Positions 26,549-35,667 of a stretch of 57,330 nucleotides of DNA are shown here, one piece after another (positions within the stretch are counted from its first letter, which is position 1; every line of letters starts with the position of its first letter). A program made the position numbers and the translations under genes. The notes beneath the pieces are model-generated. The model was not told the origin of the DNA. It worked only from the letters and a program-made list of their open reading frames with translations, and did no database searches. This DNA comes from Betaproteobacteria bacterium (GTDB lineage: Bacteria > Pseudomonadota > Gammaproteobacteria > Burkholderiales > SG8-39), in NCBI GenBank assembly GCA_016210745.1, contig JACQTO010000194.1, forward strand, positions 1 through 57,330. The letters run 5' to 3'.

Positions 26549-27571
26549 TCAGGCCGCTTCCGGCCGAAGCTGCACTCCCGTTGTGGGCAAACTCCGGTCT
26601 CCGGAGCGCGGTGCGCCGCCGGCTGAGGCAGGATCATGGCGCCTCCTGCTTTGGCTACGAACGAATTCGACCGAGTCTGACCAATACGCCTGCAAAGCGA
26701 TTCCTCCCTCCTTGTTTTGCGCCGTCAAAAACGTTCCGCCGGACTGGGAGATTCGCTCCTGCGCCACGACAAAACGCTTGAGGGGCGCAGGCGGGCCGTC
26801 CGCCTGCTCGGACAAAACCGGATCCTGCGGAATATATTCGATCCCCACTGTTATGGCATCGGCTGTCAGCCGCAGCGCCAGTCGGACCTGATTGGTATGG
26901 CCGCATCGCGCTATTTCATTGAGCGCAGACTCGATGATGCGGTATATGACGATCCGCAGCGGCGCTGGAATCTGTTCTTCCTGCACTGAAATCTTCTGCT
27001 CGATCCGGATCCCGGCGTGCACGTTCTCAAATTCGCGACAAAACCAGCGAATCGTCGGCAGCAACCCGAGTTCTTCCAAACTGGGTGGCCGCAGTTCCAT
27101 TGCGGTTTGCTGAAGTTCCTCGATTACCCCCTGCAACGCGGAAACCGCGGAACCGAGCGTTGCGGTGGACGGTACATTTGCTTTTTTTGGGCCAAGACCG
27201 TTTTCAATCCGAATCTTGATCGCGCTCAGGGTCTGCGCCAGGTCCTCGTGCAAACCAGCCGCGAGTTTCTCTTTTTCCATTTCCTCGTTTTTCAACAGCT
27301 GGGCGAATAGCGTTTCCAAAGTGTGGATTCGCTCGCGTATGCTCGCTTGTTGAGTATCCACGATTGCCTTGGCCTGCCGCACGGAAACACACAAAACGCC
27401 GTACAAGAGCAGCATGATCGATGCAATTCCCGCCATGGCCAAGTCGCTCGTGCGCTCGAGTTCGATAGTCTCCTGGACTTGCAGGTAGCGATAAAGTCCG
27501 GCAAGAAGCACTGTCGCAACAAGAATGCTGATGAAGCTGGTTATCGCGTAATGACGCAGTAGATTGAACAT
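26549..27571 (-). CDS. Membrane histidine kinase-like protein with degenerate ATP site
   Basis: A 340-residue protein with two membrane segments (about 10-29 and 43-64), then a coiled region, then a HisKA_3-type helix with a candidate histidine His108 in EKEKLAAGLHEDLAQTLSAIK. The ATPase half is degenerate. Where active relatives have a QEALTNVVRHA-like N-box, this has ESALNEIARCG (about 214-224), and the DNGRGF strand reads VGIEYIPQD. It probably cannot bind ATP normally and may be a dimer partner or phosphate acceptor for the active kinase. It points toward the response regulator, 48 bases apart at the ends. The C-terminal 40 residues are rich in Arg/Ser/Gly. Confidence 0.75.
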   Translation of the reverse strand: MFNLLRHYAITSFISILVATVLLAGLYRYLQVQETIELERTSDLAMAGIASIMLLLYGVLCVSVRQAKAIVDTQQASIRERIHTLETLFAQLLKNEEMEKEKLAAGLHEDLAQTLSAIKIRIENGLGPKKANVPSTATLGSAVSALQGVIEELQQTAMELRPPSLEELGLLPTIRWFCREFENVHAGIRIEQKISVQEEQIPAPLRIVIYRIIESALNEIARCGHTNQVRLALRLTADAITVGIEYIPQDPVLSEQADGPPAPLKRFVVAQERISQSGGTFLTAQNKEGGIALQAYWSDSVEFVRSQSRRRHDPASAGGAPRSGDRSLPTTGVQLRPEAA

Positions 27572-28104
27572 ATCCGCGAAAGTGTCCGGTTGGTTGTCTA
27601 GAAAACCCTAAGCTCGGCAAAACTGTCGAGGGCTTGACGTCGATTCGTTGGAACTTCGACAGCTTCTCGTCCACGCGCGGCTGCAACCATGGCAGCGCAG
27701 CGGCGGCAAGGACGTAACCAATTAAGAACAATGAATAATCCAGCCATGCTATCCAACCCATCGATGCCGGTGCTGTAAGCAAAAGCAATTGACGGGCCCG
27801 GACCCATGACCCACTGGGTCAAGCCCGACCGCATCTGCCTAAGGGCCGCTCCTGCGGTCGGGTTGTCGGCGGCGAAATTAGGACAGAGGAAAGGATTTCA
27901 GGCGTCGAGGAGTGTCGATGCGTCTTTGAGCCTGGTCCGGCGAGCGCGCGCTCGCAGCCGCTCTCGTCGGTGTACAGCGTTGAGTTTGTGGGCTTTGCCT
28001 GGTCCGCGGCACAACCCTGGCAAGAGGCGGTGAAACTACTGTCCGGCCCGATAGCTGCGCTGCATTTTCACGCAGGGCTCGTCCCTTGTCGGCGCAGGAC
28101 GCGC
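27572..28104. other. 533-bp region without a confident gene
   Basis: No gene family is recognised. On the minus strand a short hydrophobic frame starts near 27788 (MGWIAWLDYSLFLIGYVLAA) but runs on out of frame into the degenerate kinase gene; it may be a decayed membrane-protein piece. A 15-bp palindrome lies at 27807-27821. Confidence 0.5.
27807..27821. promoter_or_regulatory. Palindrome TGACCCA-C-TGGGTCA
   Basis: Perfect 7-base arms around a single C. The palindrome lies about 235 bases upstream of the degenerate kinase start, in a region without a gene. It has the form of an operator, but no regulator can be named. Confidence 0.35.
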
Positions 28105-30615
28105 TCAGACACTGACCGAGCTCACTTGCTGGATATCGGTAAGGCCCTGGAGAATCTTCTCTATGCCGTCCTGCCTGAGCGTGCGCATGCCGGCCGCCGT
28201 TGCCGCGTTCTTCACCTCCGCCAGAGGTGCGCGAGTCTGCACCAGCCTCTTCACCGCGGCGTTGGCCAGGAGCAGTTCGTACAGCCCGATCCGGCCGCGG
28301 TATCCGGTGCGATCGCAGTGGGCGCACCCTCGCGCGCGGAAAAGACTGATCTTCCCGGTCGCGCCGCCATAACGCTCGAGCCACTCATTCACCTGTTTGC
28401 CCGGTTGGATCGAAGTTTCGTCGCAGTATTGCGCTGCGAGCCCTTTGATCTCCGCCGACGTCGGTGTGTACTCCAGCTTGCATTTCGGACAAAGGCGCTT
28501 GGCCAGCCTCTCCGCCAGGACGCCTAACAGCGCGTCGGCGAAGTTGAACGGATCCATGCCGAGGTCAAGCAGCCGCACGATGCTCTCCGGCGCGCTGTTG
28601 GTATGCAATGTCGAGAGCAACAAGTGGCCGGTCAGCGACGCTTCAATGCCGATCTTCGCCGTTTCAGCATCGCGCATTTCACCGACCATGATGATGTCTG
28701 GATCGGCGCGCATGAAGCTGCGCATGGCAACGGCGAACGTCCAGCCTATCTTGGCGTTGACCTGAACTTGGCGCAGCCCGGGCTGGGTTATTTCGATCGG
28801 ATCCTCCGCCGTCCAGATCTTGCGCTCCGGTGTGTTGAGAAACGCGAGCAGTGAATGCAGCGTGGTAGTCTTTCCCGAGCCTGTCGGGCCGCAAACGAGA
28901 AATAGCCCGTGCGGACTGGAAATGAGTTTCTTGAGGGATCTCAGGGTTTTTTCGTCTAGACCGAGCTCGTCCACCGGAACCGGCGTGGCTGCCGCGAGCA
29001 CCCGCATCACCACATCTTCCAGACCGCGGGTCGTCGGAATAGTGGCGACGCGAAGCTCCACCGGCGCAGGGCCGAACCGGCCAAAGTCGATCTTGCCGTC
29101 CTGAGGCTTACGGCGCTCGGTAATGTCGAGCTGGCTCATGATTTTTATTCTGGAGACCACGGCGTTGCGGAACGGGGCGGGAAGCTCGAGATAGTTCACC
29201 AGGGTCCCGTCTTTGCGGAATCGAATGCGGGTGGTCTTGGGGGCGAGATTCGCTTCGATATGGATATCTGAAGCCTTCTGCTCGACCGCGTCCAGGATCA
29301 TCCTGTTGACCAGCTTTACCAGCGCGCTGTCGCTCTTGACGGCCTGCTGCTCGCCGCTGTCGAGGTTACCGCTCTCCGCCGCCAGCCTTGCAATCAGCTC
29401 CTGTACCCCCGCTTCGTTCTCTGCAGCGAGCTCGATCGCCGGTTGAGTTCGTGTTCCAAGCAGATTGCGGCCGGAAGTGGTGGTAGCCGCGATTCCGACA
29501 TTCGCGATGGCACCGTAGTGGGTCATCAGCGAGTCGGCGATCTCCTCTCCGGTAGCGGCGACCGGGCGGACCTTCATTCGCGTGATTGTGCGCAGCTCCT
29601 CGAGAACGGCGTTATCCATTGGATTTTCGATCGCCACGAACAGCGCGCCTTCGGCCTCGCACAACGGCACGATCCGGCGACGGTGTGCAATGGCCGCCGG
29701 AATCTTGTTGAGGATTTCCTGGGGAATCGTCACCTTGGCAAGATTCACCAGCGGGATACCCAGCTTGTTCGCCATGGCCCCGCTGATCGTCTTCTCATCC
29801 ACGATCCCCATTTTCTTCTGCAGGATCTCGCCAATCGGCATGGACCGGTCCCTGGCGTCGCTCTCCAGCGCCATCTCCAGCTCCGGCTTGGACAGGAAAC
29901 CGAGTTCCAACAATGCTTCACCCAGTCTCTGGCTCGGATTTTCGCGCTTGAGATTCAATGCCGCCGCTAGCTGATCGGGCGACACAAACCTGTTCTCGGT
30001 GAGGAACTGGCCCAGCCTTTGCGTGCGCATCATCGACTGCATGTTCAGAGCGACCCCGACGGCCTCGGGCGTAACCGCGTCCTGATCTATCAGAATCTGC
30101 CCGATGGGCGCACCGATGTTGCAGGACTTCGTCGCCTGCGCGGGAATGAAACACCGCATGACCCCGCCATCCGCTCCTTCCAGGTACAGGAACAGGCCGC
30201 ATAACGCACTCAGGTGGCCTCGGGTCATGCCCTGAAATTTCTCGCCGTTCACCAGCTCTACCCAGAACGGCTGGCGTTCCGACCGCGGCAGGTCTTCGGT
30301 TTCAGCGACGTTCGATGGCAGGGTCTCGCGCCTCAGTCCAAGCGGCTGGAGCAGCTGCAGTTTCAGGAGCGCGGAAAACGGGACGTGGAGGGTTTCGCTG
30401 CTGCCGTCCGCCTGAAACGTCAATAGCGATTCGTCCGTCAGAAAGCTGTGCAGGCGTCCGGTCGCCATCTCGCCGTCTCTTAAGATCAGCAGGCATTCCC
30501 CCAGCCCGCAGCGATCTTCCGCCCAGACAAACTCGAAATATGGCGGCGCGGGCCACTGGAATTCCTCTACGGCCGTATCGCTTCCAGTGGCCGCCGGATA
30601 CGAGCGTTCAGTCAT
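28105..30615 (-). CDS. Orphan PilB/GspE-type secretion ATPase with extended N-terminus
   Basis: An 836-residue hexameric ATPase of the type II secretion/type IV pilus class, long compared with the usual 560-600. Residues about 1-190 have no clear match (two repeats of a short beta-rich pattern, LLTFQADGSSETLHVPFSAL and FWVELVNGEKFQGMTRGHL). Then come MshEN-like helices (about 175-290), an N2-type domain, and the ATPase core: Walker A CGPTGSGKTTTLHSLL (about 572-587), WTAEDPIEITQPGLRQVQVN, GEMRDAETA and LSTLHTNSA. A zinc site is formed by CPKC and CAHC. No pilin, PilC or secretin gene is nearby, so it may serve a distant machine or have another job. Confidence 0.88.
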   Translation of the reverse strand: MTERSYPAATGSDTAVEEFQWPAPPYFEFVWAEDRCGLGECLLILRDGEMATGRLHSFLTDESLLTFQADGSSETLHVPFSALLKLQLLQPLGLRRETLPSNVAETEDLPRSERQPFWVELVNGEKFQGMTRGHLSALCGLFLYLEGADGGVMRCFIPAQATKSCNIGAPIGQILIDQDAVTPEAVGVALNMQSMMRTQRLGQFLTENRFVSPDQLAAALNLKRENPSQRLGEALLELGFLSKPELEMALESDARDRSMPIGEILQKKMGIVDEKTISGAMANKLGIPLVNLAKVTIPQEILNKIPAAIAHRRRIVPLCEAEGALFVAIENPMDNAVLEELRTITRMKVRPVAATGEEIADSLMTHYGAIANVGIAATTTSGRNLLGTRTQPAIELAAENEAGVQELIARLAAESGNLDSGEQQAVKSDSALVKLVNRMILDAVEQKASDIHIEANLAPKTTRIRFRKDGTLVNYLELPAPFRNAVVSRIKIMSQLDITERRKPQDGKIDFGRFGPAPVELRVATIPTTRGLEDVVMRVLAAATPVPVDELGLDEKTLRSLKKLISSPHGLFLVCGPTGSGKTTTLHSLLAFLNTPERKIWTAEDPIEITQPGLRQVQVNAKIGWTFAVAMRSFMRADPDIIMVGEMRDAETAKIGIEASLTGHLLLSTLHTNSAPESIVRLLDLGMDPFNFADALLGVLAERLAKRLCPKCKLEYTPTSAEIKGLAAQYCDETSIQPGKQVNEWLERYGGATGKISLFRARGCAHCDRTGYRGRIGLYELLLANAAVKRLVQTRAPLAEVKNAATAAGMRTLRQDGIEKILQGLTDIQQVSSVSV

Positions 30616-30922
30616 TGGGTCTTGGGCTTCGCTCGGGGGGCAGCGATGTGGGGCGGCCGCCCAGAGGTGAGGGGCGGGCGGCCGCCAAATTCCGGGTGCC
30701 GACGTTCAAATGGGCAGGTCATTGTTTTATCGCTGCGGAATCCGACTCCGTCCACCGCATGAACGCTTGATCCCCGTCAGGGTGGGCAAGTCTATCTGGA
30801 AGTTCCCTGGTCACCGATCCGTCTCACAATCCGCGCTGCTGCAACAGCAGGCAATTACAGCCGGCGGCGCAATGACTTTACCTCAATTAAGTCATTAATT
30901 GGAAGCCCCGCAGTGGCGAGCG
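30616..30922. other. 307-bp intergenic region between gspE-like and argE
   Basis: No gene is seen. It contains two copies of the palindrome GGCGGCCGCC (30652-30661 and 30677-30686) just upstream of the ATPase gene, and an 8-base inverted repeat AATGACTT-N10-AAGTCATT at 30871-30896 that begins 27 bases past the argE end. The latter may be a weak terminator or an operator. Confidence 0.55.
30871..30896. repeat. Inverted repeat AATGACTT-N10-AAGTCATT
   Basis: Perfect 8-base arms at 30871-30878 and 30889-30896. The element lies downstream of argE and about 255 bases upstream of the orphan ATPase gene. The arms are AT-rich in a GC-rich region and no T-run follows on the argE strand. Confidence 0.5.
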
Positions 30923-32086
30923 TTACTGAGCGAGGTGATCGCGCAGGCGCGACAGAAATTCCTCGCACCGCGCGATTTGTTCGAGCGCGATGAATTCGTT
31001 GGGTTTGTGCGCCTGGTCGATCGAGCCGGGGCCCACGACGATAGTGGCAATGCCGGCGCGGTGAAAGTGGCCGCCGTCGGTTGCAAAGCCCACGCGGCCC
31101 GTGGCGGGGTTGCCGGCCAGCCGCGTGCCGAGGACGGTCATCGGGTCATCGTCCGCGGTATCGAGGTCCGGGGCTTCGGCGATGAGATCCAGACGGATGC
31201 CGGTCTCCTGCGATATGGCGCGCATCCTGGGCAGCAGCGAATGCTCGGCATAGCGCTCGATGCGCGCATAGATGTGGTCCGGATCGCTGCCCGGGAGGTA
31301 GCGCAGGTCGAACTGAAATTCGCAGTCGCGCGGCACGATGTTCGGCGCGGTACCGCCGGCGATTACCCCCGCTTGCATGGTTGTAAACGGTACCGAAAAC
31401 GTCGCATCGTGCGGCCCCGTCGTTTGCGCTTCCTCGGCGAGGTTACAGATAAAAGCCACCAGCCGCGCGGCGTATTCGATCGCATTGACCGCGCTTGGTG
31501 CAAGCGAGGAATGCGCCTCGAGGCCGCGCACACGGCAGCGATACAGGCGTATCCCCTTGTGCGCGGTCATCACCTGCATGGAGGTGGGTTCGCCGACAAT
31601 GCACCCAGCGGGACGGATGCCGGCCCGGCCAAGGTCGCGGATCAGGGTGGTTACGCCGACCGAGCCGACCTCCTCGTCATACGTGAAAGCCAGATGCAGC
31701 GGCTGCCTGAGATCGGCTTCCAGGAACCGCGGCGTTGCGGACAGCGCACAGGCGATGAAGCTCTTCATGTCGCAACTGCCGCGGCCGTAGATGCGACCTT
31801 CGCGCAACTCGGCCTTGAATGGATCGCTGTCCCAGGGTTGGCCTTCCACCGGTACGACGTCGGTGTGGCCGCAAAGCACCAAGCCGGGCACGTGCTCGTC
31901 GCCGAGGGTGGCGAACAGATTTGCCTTGCCGCCTTCGGCGTCATAGGTCAGCCGCGTCTCAACACCCAGCTTGCCCAGGTAATCGCGCATCCACTCGATC
32001 AAGCCGAGATTGGAGTTGCGGCTGACGGTGTCAAAGCCGATCAGCGTGCCGAGGATATCCAATGTTGCCGGATTCGGTGCGGTCAT
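30923..32086 (-). CDS. argE: Acetylornithine deacetylase
   Basis: M20-type zinc amidohydrolase that releases ornithine from N-acetylornithine in arginine synthesis. The 387-residue length matches ArgE. The metal ligands sit in LCGHTDVVPVEGQPW, GRGSCDMKSF, TYDEEVGSVG (catalytic Glu-Glu), and the late GFATDGGHF and GSIDQAHKPNEF. The inner start MTAPNPATL is preferred over the outermost one at 32185 because the first 33 extra residues have no family match. It stands alone and diverges from a Bug gene. A succinyl-diaminopimelate or other M20 specificity is possible but less likely given GRGSCDMK and HKPNEF. Confidence 0.88.
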   Translation of the reverse strand: MTAPNPATLDILGTLIGFDTVSRNSNLGLIEWMRDYLGKLGVETRLTYDAEGGKANLFATLGDEHVPGLVLCGHTDVVPVEGQPWDSDPFKAELREGRIYGRGSCDMKSFIACALSATPRFLEADLRQPLHLAFTYDEEVGSVGVTTLIRDLGRAGIRPAGCIVGEPTSMQVMTAHKGIRLYRCRVRGLEAHSSLAPSAVNAIEYAARLVAFICNLAEEAQTTGPHDATFSVPFTTMQAGVIAGGTAPNIVPRDCEFQFDLRYLPGSDPDHIYARIERYAEHSLLPRMRAISQETGIRLDLIAEAPDLDTADDDPMTVLGTRLAGNPATGRVGFATDGGHFHRAGIATIVVGPGSIDQAHKPNEFIALEQIARCEEFLSRLRDHLAQ

Positions 32087-32346
32087 GGCGTAGGGGGCGG
32101 CCCACTCGCGGGAGGGACTCGGGTCCGACCCGCGTGCAGCCTTGATGGCATCTGGATATCGCCAAGAATAACCTGTTGGCGGCAACCGCGGTAGAGTCGA
32201 TCAGTTGTCCTCGGCCCAACCGGCGCAGCTGCACTTCGGCTAACATTCACGATGCGGCGCACGCTCTATAAGACAAGAGGGAGATGTTCCAATGAGTTCA
32301 AGGTTCTTGGCTGTGGCGATTGTCATTTCATGAGGGGGTTCTCAAT

Positions 32347-33324
32347 ATGAAGACGCGACTGCTTGCGAGCATCATGACCGGAATAGGGGTGCTCTTGGGG
32401 ATATCGGTGGCATGGTGTCAATCCTTGCCGTATCCCAATCGGCCAATTCACGTGATTGTTCCATTCCCTCCCGGCGGGGCCGTGGATCCCATCGCCCGCA
32501 GCATCGGCCAGAAGCTCGAACAAGCCTGGGGCCAACCGGTGTTGGTCGATAACAAGCCGGGCGCGGCCACGATCATCGGCGCCGACTTCGTGGCGAAAGC
32601 GGCCCCGGACGGCTACACGATGATTCTCGTCGCCACAAGCTTCAGCGTAAATCCGACGGCATACAGCAAGCTGCCCTTCGATCCGGTGAAGGACTTTACG
32701 CCCATCAGCCTGGTGTCCAGACTTCCGCTGTTGCTGGCCGTGAATCCGCAGTTGCCGGTCAAATCGGTCAAGGAGCTCATAGACCACTTGAAAGCCAAAC
32801 CCGGGCAGGTCAACTTCTCCTCGATCGGCAATGGCTCCACTCAGCACCTGGCCGCGGAGCTGTTCCGGTCCATGGCGGGAGTGAACATGGTGCACGTTCC
32901 CTACAAAGGCAGCGGGCCTTCGATGATGAGCGTCGTGAGTGGAGAGACATCGGTGACTTTCGAGAGCGTGTTCCTGCTGACGCCCCAGATAAAGGCGGGC
33001 AAACTGCGGGCGCTGGCCGCCGCCGGGACGCACCGCTCGCCGTTGGCGCCGGATCTGCCCACGGCATCGGAATCGGGGCTCCCCGGGTTCAACGTGGCCA
33101 GCTGGGTGGGATTCCTGGGTCCGGCCGGAATTCCGCGGGATGTGGTGCAAAAATGGCACCGGGAAATGTCCCGCATCATGCAGCTACCCGAGATCCGGGA
33201 TAGGCAGATCAGCCAGGGACTCGAACCCGTGGGCAGCACCCCGGAATACTTCGCCGAGTTCATCAAGACAGAGATAGCCAAGTGGGGCAAAGTCGTGAAG
33301 CAAGCCGGGATCAAGCTGGACTGA
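32347..33324 (+). CDS. Bug-family solute-binding protein
   Basis: A 325-residue exported protein. The signal peptide covers MKTRLLASIMTGIGVLLGIS and ends near AWCQS. The ligand-fold landmarks are YPNRPIHVIVPFPPGGAVD, NKPGAATIIGADFV, PDGYTMIL, HVPYKGSGPSMMSVVSGE and DLPTASESGLPGF, with the tail VVKQAGIKLD. It is a single gene between argE (divergent) and a cell-surface gene pair. The nearest upstream bases show GAGGGGG as a weak ribosome site. The ligand is unknown. Confidence 0.91.
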   Translation: MKTRLLASIMTGIGVLLGISVAWCQSLPYPNRPIHVIVPFPPGGAVDPIARSIGQKLEQAWGQPVLVDNKPGAATIIGADFVAKAAPDGYTMILVATSFSVNPTAYSKLPFDPVKDFTPISLVSRLPLLLAVNPQLPVKSVKELIDHLKAKPGQVNFSSIGNGSTQHLAAELFRSMAGVNMVHVPYKGSGPSMMSVVSGETSVTFESVFLLTPQIKAGKLRALAAAGTHRSPLAPDLPTASESGLPGFNVASWVGFLGPAGIPRDVVQKWHREMSRIMQLPEIRDRQISQGLEPVGSTPEYFAEFIKTEIAKWGKVVKQAGIKLD

Positions 33325-33552
33325 GCTTCAGTATCGCGGGCCTTCGCTTGCGTGCTCAGGCGATGGCCCGTTTCATTTCGCATGCATCGGCAGGCCGGTG
33401 CAGGATCCTCGCGCGGATTGATCTTCCAATCGCTCTTGCTTCGATTTGCAGAGTCGCCCCGGTTCCAGTGTGGTCGGCTCAGGTTGAATCTTGCGGGTCG
33501 GGAACCGGGTTGGCGGGCGAAATGTCGAAGCGGCTGTTGAACGACCGTTTGG

Positions 33553-34644
33553 ATGCGAACCATGTCATCGACGTGGGCGAATCTGGATTATCGAAACCCA
33601 CCTCGAAATCAGCCGCTAGCAGAAGTGCAATCCTGGAACGTGGCATTTGATCGGATCCGGGTTGTCGCAGCCTTCGCGATTGTCTGGCTCCACGTTTCCT
33701 CCGGGGTCGTGGTCCACAAACCTGACGCACAGCGCCTGGAATGGTGGGTGGGCAATCTCGCAGACGCGCTAAGCCGGTGGGCGTTACCGGTATTCGTGAT
33801 GCTGAGCGGAGCGCTGCTTCTCACCGCGCGAGCCCACAAGGCGCCGGGGCGCTTCTATCGACGTCGACTGGCGCGGATACTCGTGCCCTTGCTCTTCTGG
33901 ACCGCATTCTATTTGGGCTGGACGCGCTATACCAATGGAACGCTTGATCCGGCCGCTGCGACGCAGTCCGTGCTCGCGGGCAGTCCTTACATCCACTTGT
34001 GGTACCTGTACATGCTGCTCGGGCTGTACGCCGTCACCCCCCTGTTGTCGTTCTTAGTCGAGCGAAGCCCGCACAGGCTGCTTCTGTTGATTGTCGTGCT
34101 CGCGTTCGTCATCGTCGTGGTCAGACCGAATGTCGGTGGAGTTTTCGGAAACACGTTCCTTGGCCTGTGGATTCCGTTTGTTCCCTACTTCCTGGCAGGC
34201 CGGTATCAGATTGGCGAAGCGCGATTTCAGTATCTGCGGCTATTAGGGGTGATGGCTGCGTTGGTATGCGGCGTCGGCGTGGCGATCGAGGCCGGCGTCG
34301 CGGTCAGTCAGGCGCGCGCGGGAGGTATCGACGCGGCGTATTCGCATTTCAATCCGCTGGTCATCGTTATGACGCTGGGTATGTTCGCCGTTCTCGGACC
34401 TGGCGCATCTGCCGTCGCCCAGGACGACTGGCATGCACGGGTCGTCCGGCAGCTTGCCCCTTTGACCCTGGGAGTCTACGTCGTGCACCCCGCGTGGCTC
34501 GAGATCTTCGCCAAACATGGCGTCCACGGGGCCTGGGTGCACCCTGCCGTCGGCATTCCTGCTGTCACCATCGTCAGCTTTGCGATCTCTCTGGCAACCA
34601 CCTGGGGCATCCGGCAGGTGCCGCTGCTACGGCGGGTTGTATAA
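33553..34644 (+). CDS. Acyltransferase family 3 membrane protein
   Basis: A 363-residue integral membrane O-acyltransferase with about ten hydrophobic helices. The family start is FDRIRVVAAFAIVWLHVSSG, with the catalytic histidine in WLHVS. Other landmarks are LPVFVMLSGALLL, FYRRRLARILVPLLFW and HLWYLYMLLGLYAVTPLL. The end LTLGVYVVHPAWLEIF is typical. Such proteins put acetyl or similar groups on exported sugars. The first 30 residues are hydrophilic, and a second ATG at 33562 is possible. The next gene, a polysaccharide deacetylase, starts 46 bases on, suggesting a joint role in modifying a surface glycan. Confidence 0.87.
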   Translation: MRTMSSTWANLDYRNPPRNQPLAEVQSWNVAFDRIRVVAAFAIVWLHVSSGVVVHKPDAQRLEWWVGNLADALSRWALPVFVMLSGALLLTARAHKAPGRFYRRRLARILVPLLFWTAFYLGWTRYTNGTLDPAAATQSVLAGSPYIHLWYLYMLLGLYAVTPLLSFLVERSPHRLLLLIVVLAFVIVVVRPNVGGVFGNTFLGLWIPFVPYFLAGRYQIGEARFQYLRLLGVMAALVCGVGVAIEAGVAVSQARAGGIDAAYSHFNPLVIVMTLGMFAVLGPGASAVAQDDWHARVVRQLAPLTLGVYVVHPAWLEIFAKHGVHGAWVHPAVGIPAVTIVSFAISLATTWGIRQVPLLRRVV

Positions 34645-34690
34645 CGCCCGCCATTGAGCGGGAACTTCGGGAAAGGCTCGTCTTCGAACC

Positions 34691-35494
34691 ATGAAGCACC
34701 TGATTATGCTGTGGATCGCGTGCTGCCTGCTTCCACTTTCGGCCAGTGCCGGGCTGCCCCTTCCGATTGTCGTTTATCACAAGGTGCAGACCGAGCCGAT
34801 TCGGGACGAGCCCGGACAGACGGTAATTTCGCTGGCGCGCTTCGAGGCACAGATGCGCTATCTTGCCGCGCACCGATATCGCACGCTGTCGATGGACGAA
34901 GTCGTCGAGGCGACACGCAGCGGCAACGTCCCGGACCACGCGGTCGCGATACATTTCGACGACGGCTGGGCCAACCAGAAGAACGCGCTGCCGATCCTCG
35001 AGAAGCTTGGGCTGAAGGCCACCTTCTGGATCATCGGCGAGGCACTCCCCGAGGTGGGCTATCTTGCGTGGGACGAAATCCGGACCATTGCTCGCAAGCC
35101 GCTGTTCGACGTGCACTCGCACACGCTCACGCATCCCTGCGATGAATCGAGCAACCTCAAGACATGGGTTGCCGGTCGGCCCGCCGGGAAATCGATCGCC
35201 GACGCCCGCCGCGAGCTGATCGGTTCCAAGCTGCTGATCGAGCGGCAGATCGGCATGCCGGTCCGCTATCTCGCGTGGCCGTGCGGCTTGTACAACGACG
35301 AGCTGATCGGACTGGCGATTGCAGCCGGCTACGAAGCGCTCGCCACCGTCGACCGCGGCCTGACGCCCACCGGCGATGTGCTGCGCATACGGCGCGCGAT
35401 CATCGACGGCACTTGCGATCTAGATGCCTTTGTGGAGGTGCTCTCATCTCCACGCAACCAGTATCCCTGCACAACACCACCCGACAAGCGCTAG
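34691..35494 (+). CDS. Exported polysaccharide deacetylase (NodB domain)
   Basis: A 267-residue carbohydrate esterase-4 type protein with a signal peptide ending PLSASA. The metal site is visible as HFDDGW (Asp91 as ligand) and His144-TLT-His148 in VHSHTLTHP, and a later RYLAWPCGLYND fits the third motif. These enzymes remove acetyl groups from N-acetylglucosamine in peptidoglycan, poly-GlcNAc or similar chains. Paired with the upstream acyltransferase, it suggests a small surface-polysaccharide modification unit. The exact polymer is unknown. Confidence 0.88.
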   Translation: MKHLIMLWIACCLLPLSASAGLPLPIVVYHKVQTEPIRDEPGQTVISLARFEAQMRYLAAHRYRTLSMDEVVEATRSGNVPDHAVAIHFDDGWANQKNALPILEKLGLKATFWIIGEALPEVGYLAWDEIRTIARKPLFDVHSHTLTHPCDESSNLKTWVAGRPAGKSIADARRELIGSKLLIERQIGMPVRYLAWPCGLYNDELIGLAIAAGYEALATVDRGLTPTGDVLRIRRAIIDGTCDLDAFVEVLSSPRNQYPCTTPPDKR

Positions 35495-35667
35495 CCCAGG
35501 CGCTCAGCGGCATGCCGGGATAAAGTATCCTCAAGCGGTGTATCCGATGTACGATTGCCAGGCGAATCAAATTTCCTATCGCTTGAAAAACAACGCTACC
35601 ACAGCGGAATTTGAGCGGAATGTCTGGTTAATCGAGGCGACAAGAATGCCTCTCTGGGAGTCGGGAA

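Noticed and set aside
30899-32194. A 431-codon plus-strand frame opposite argE
   Set aside because: Antisense to a conserved M20 enzyme; no domain match.
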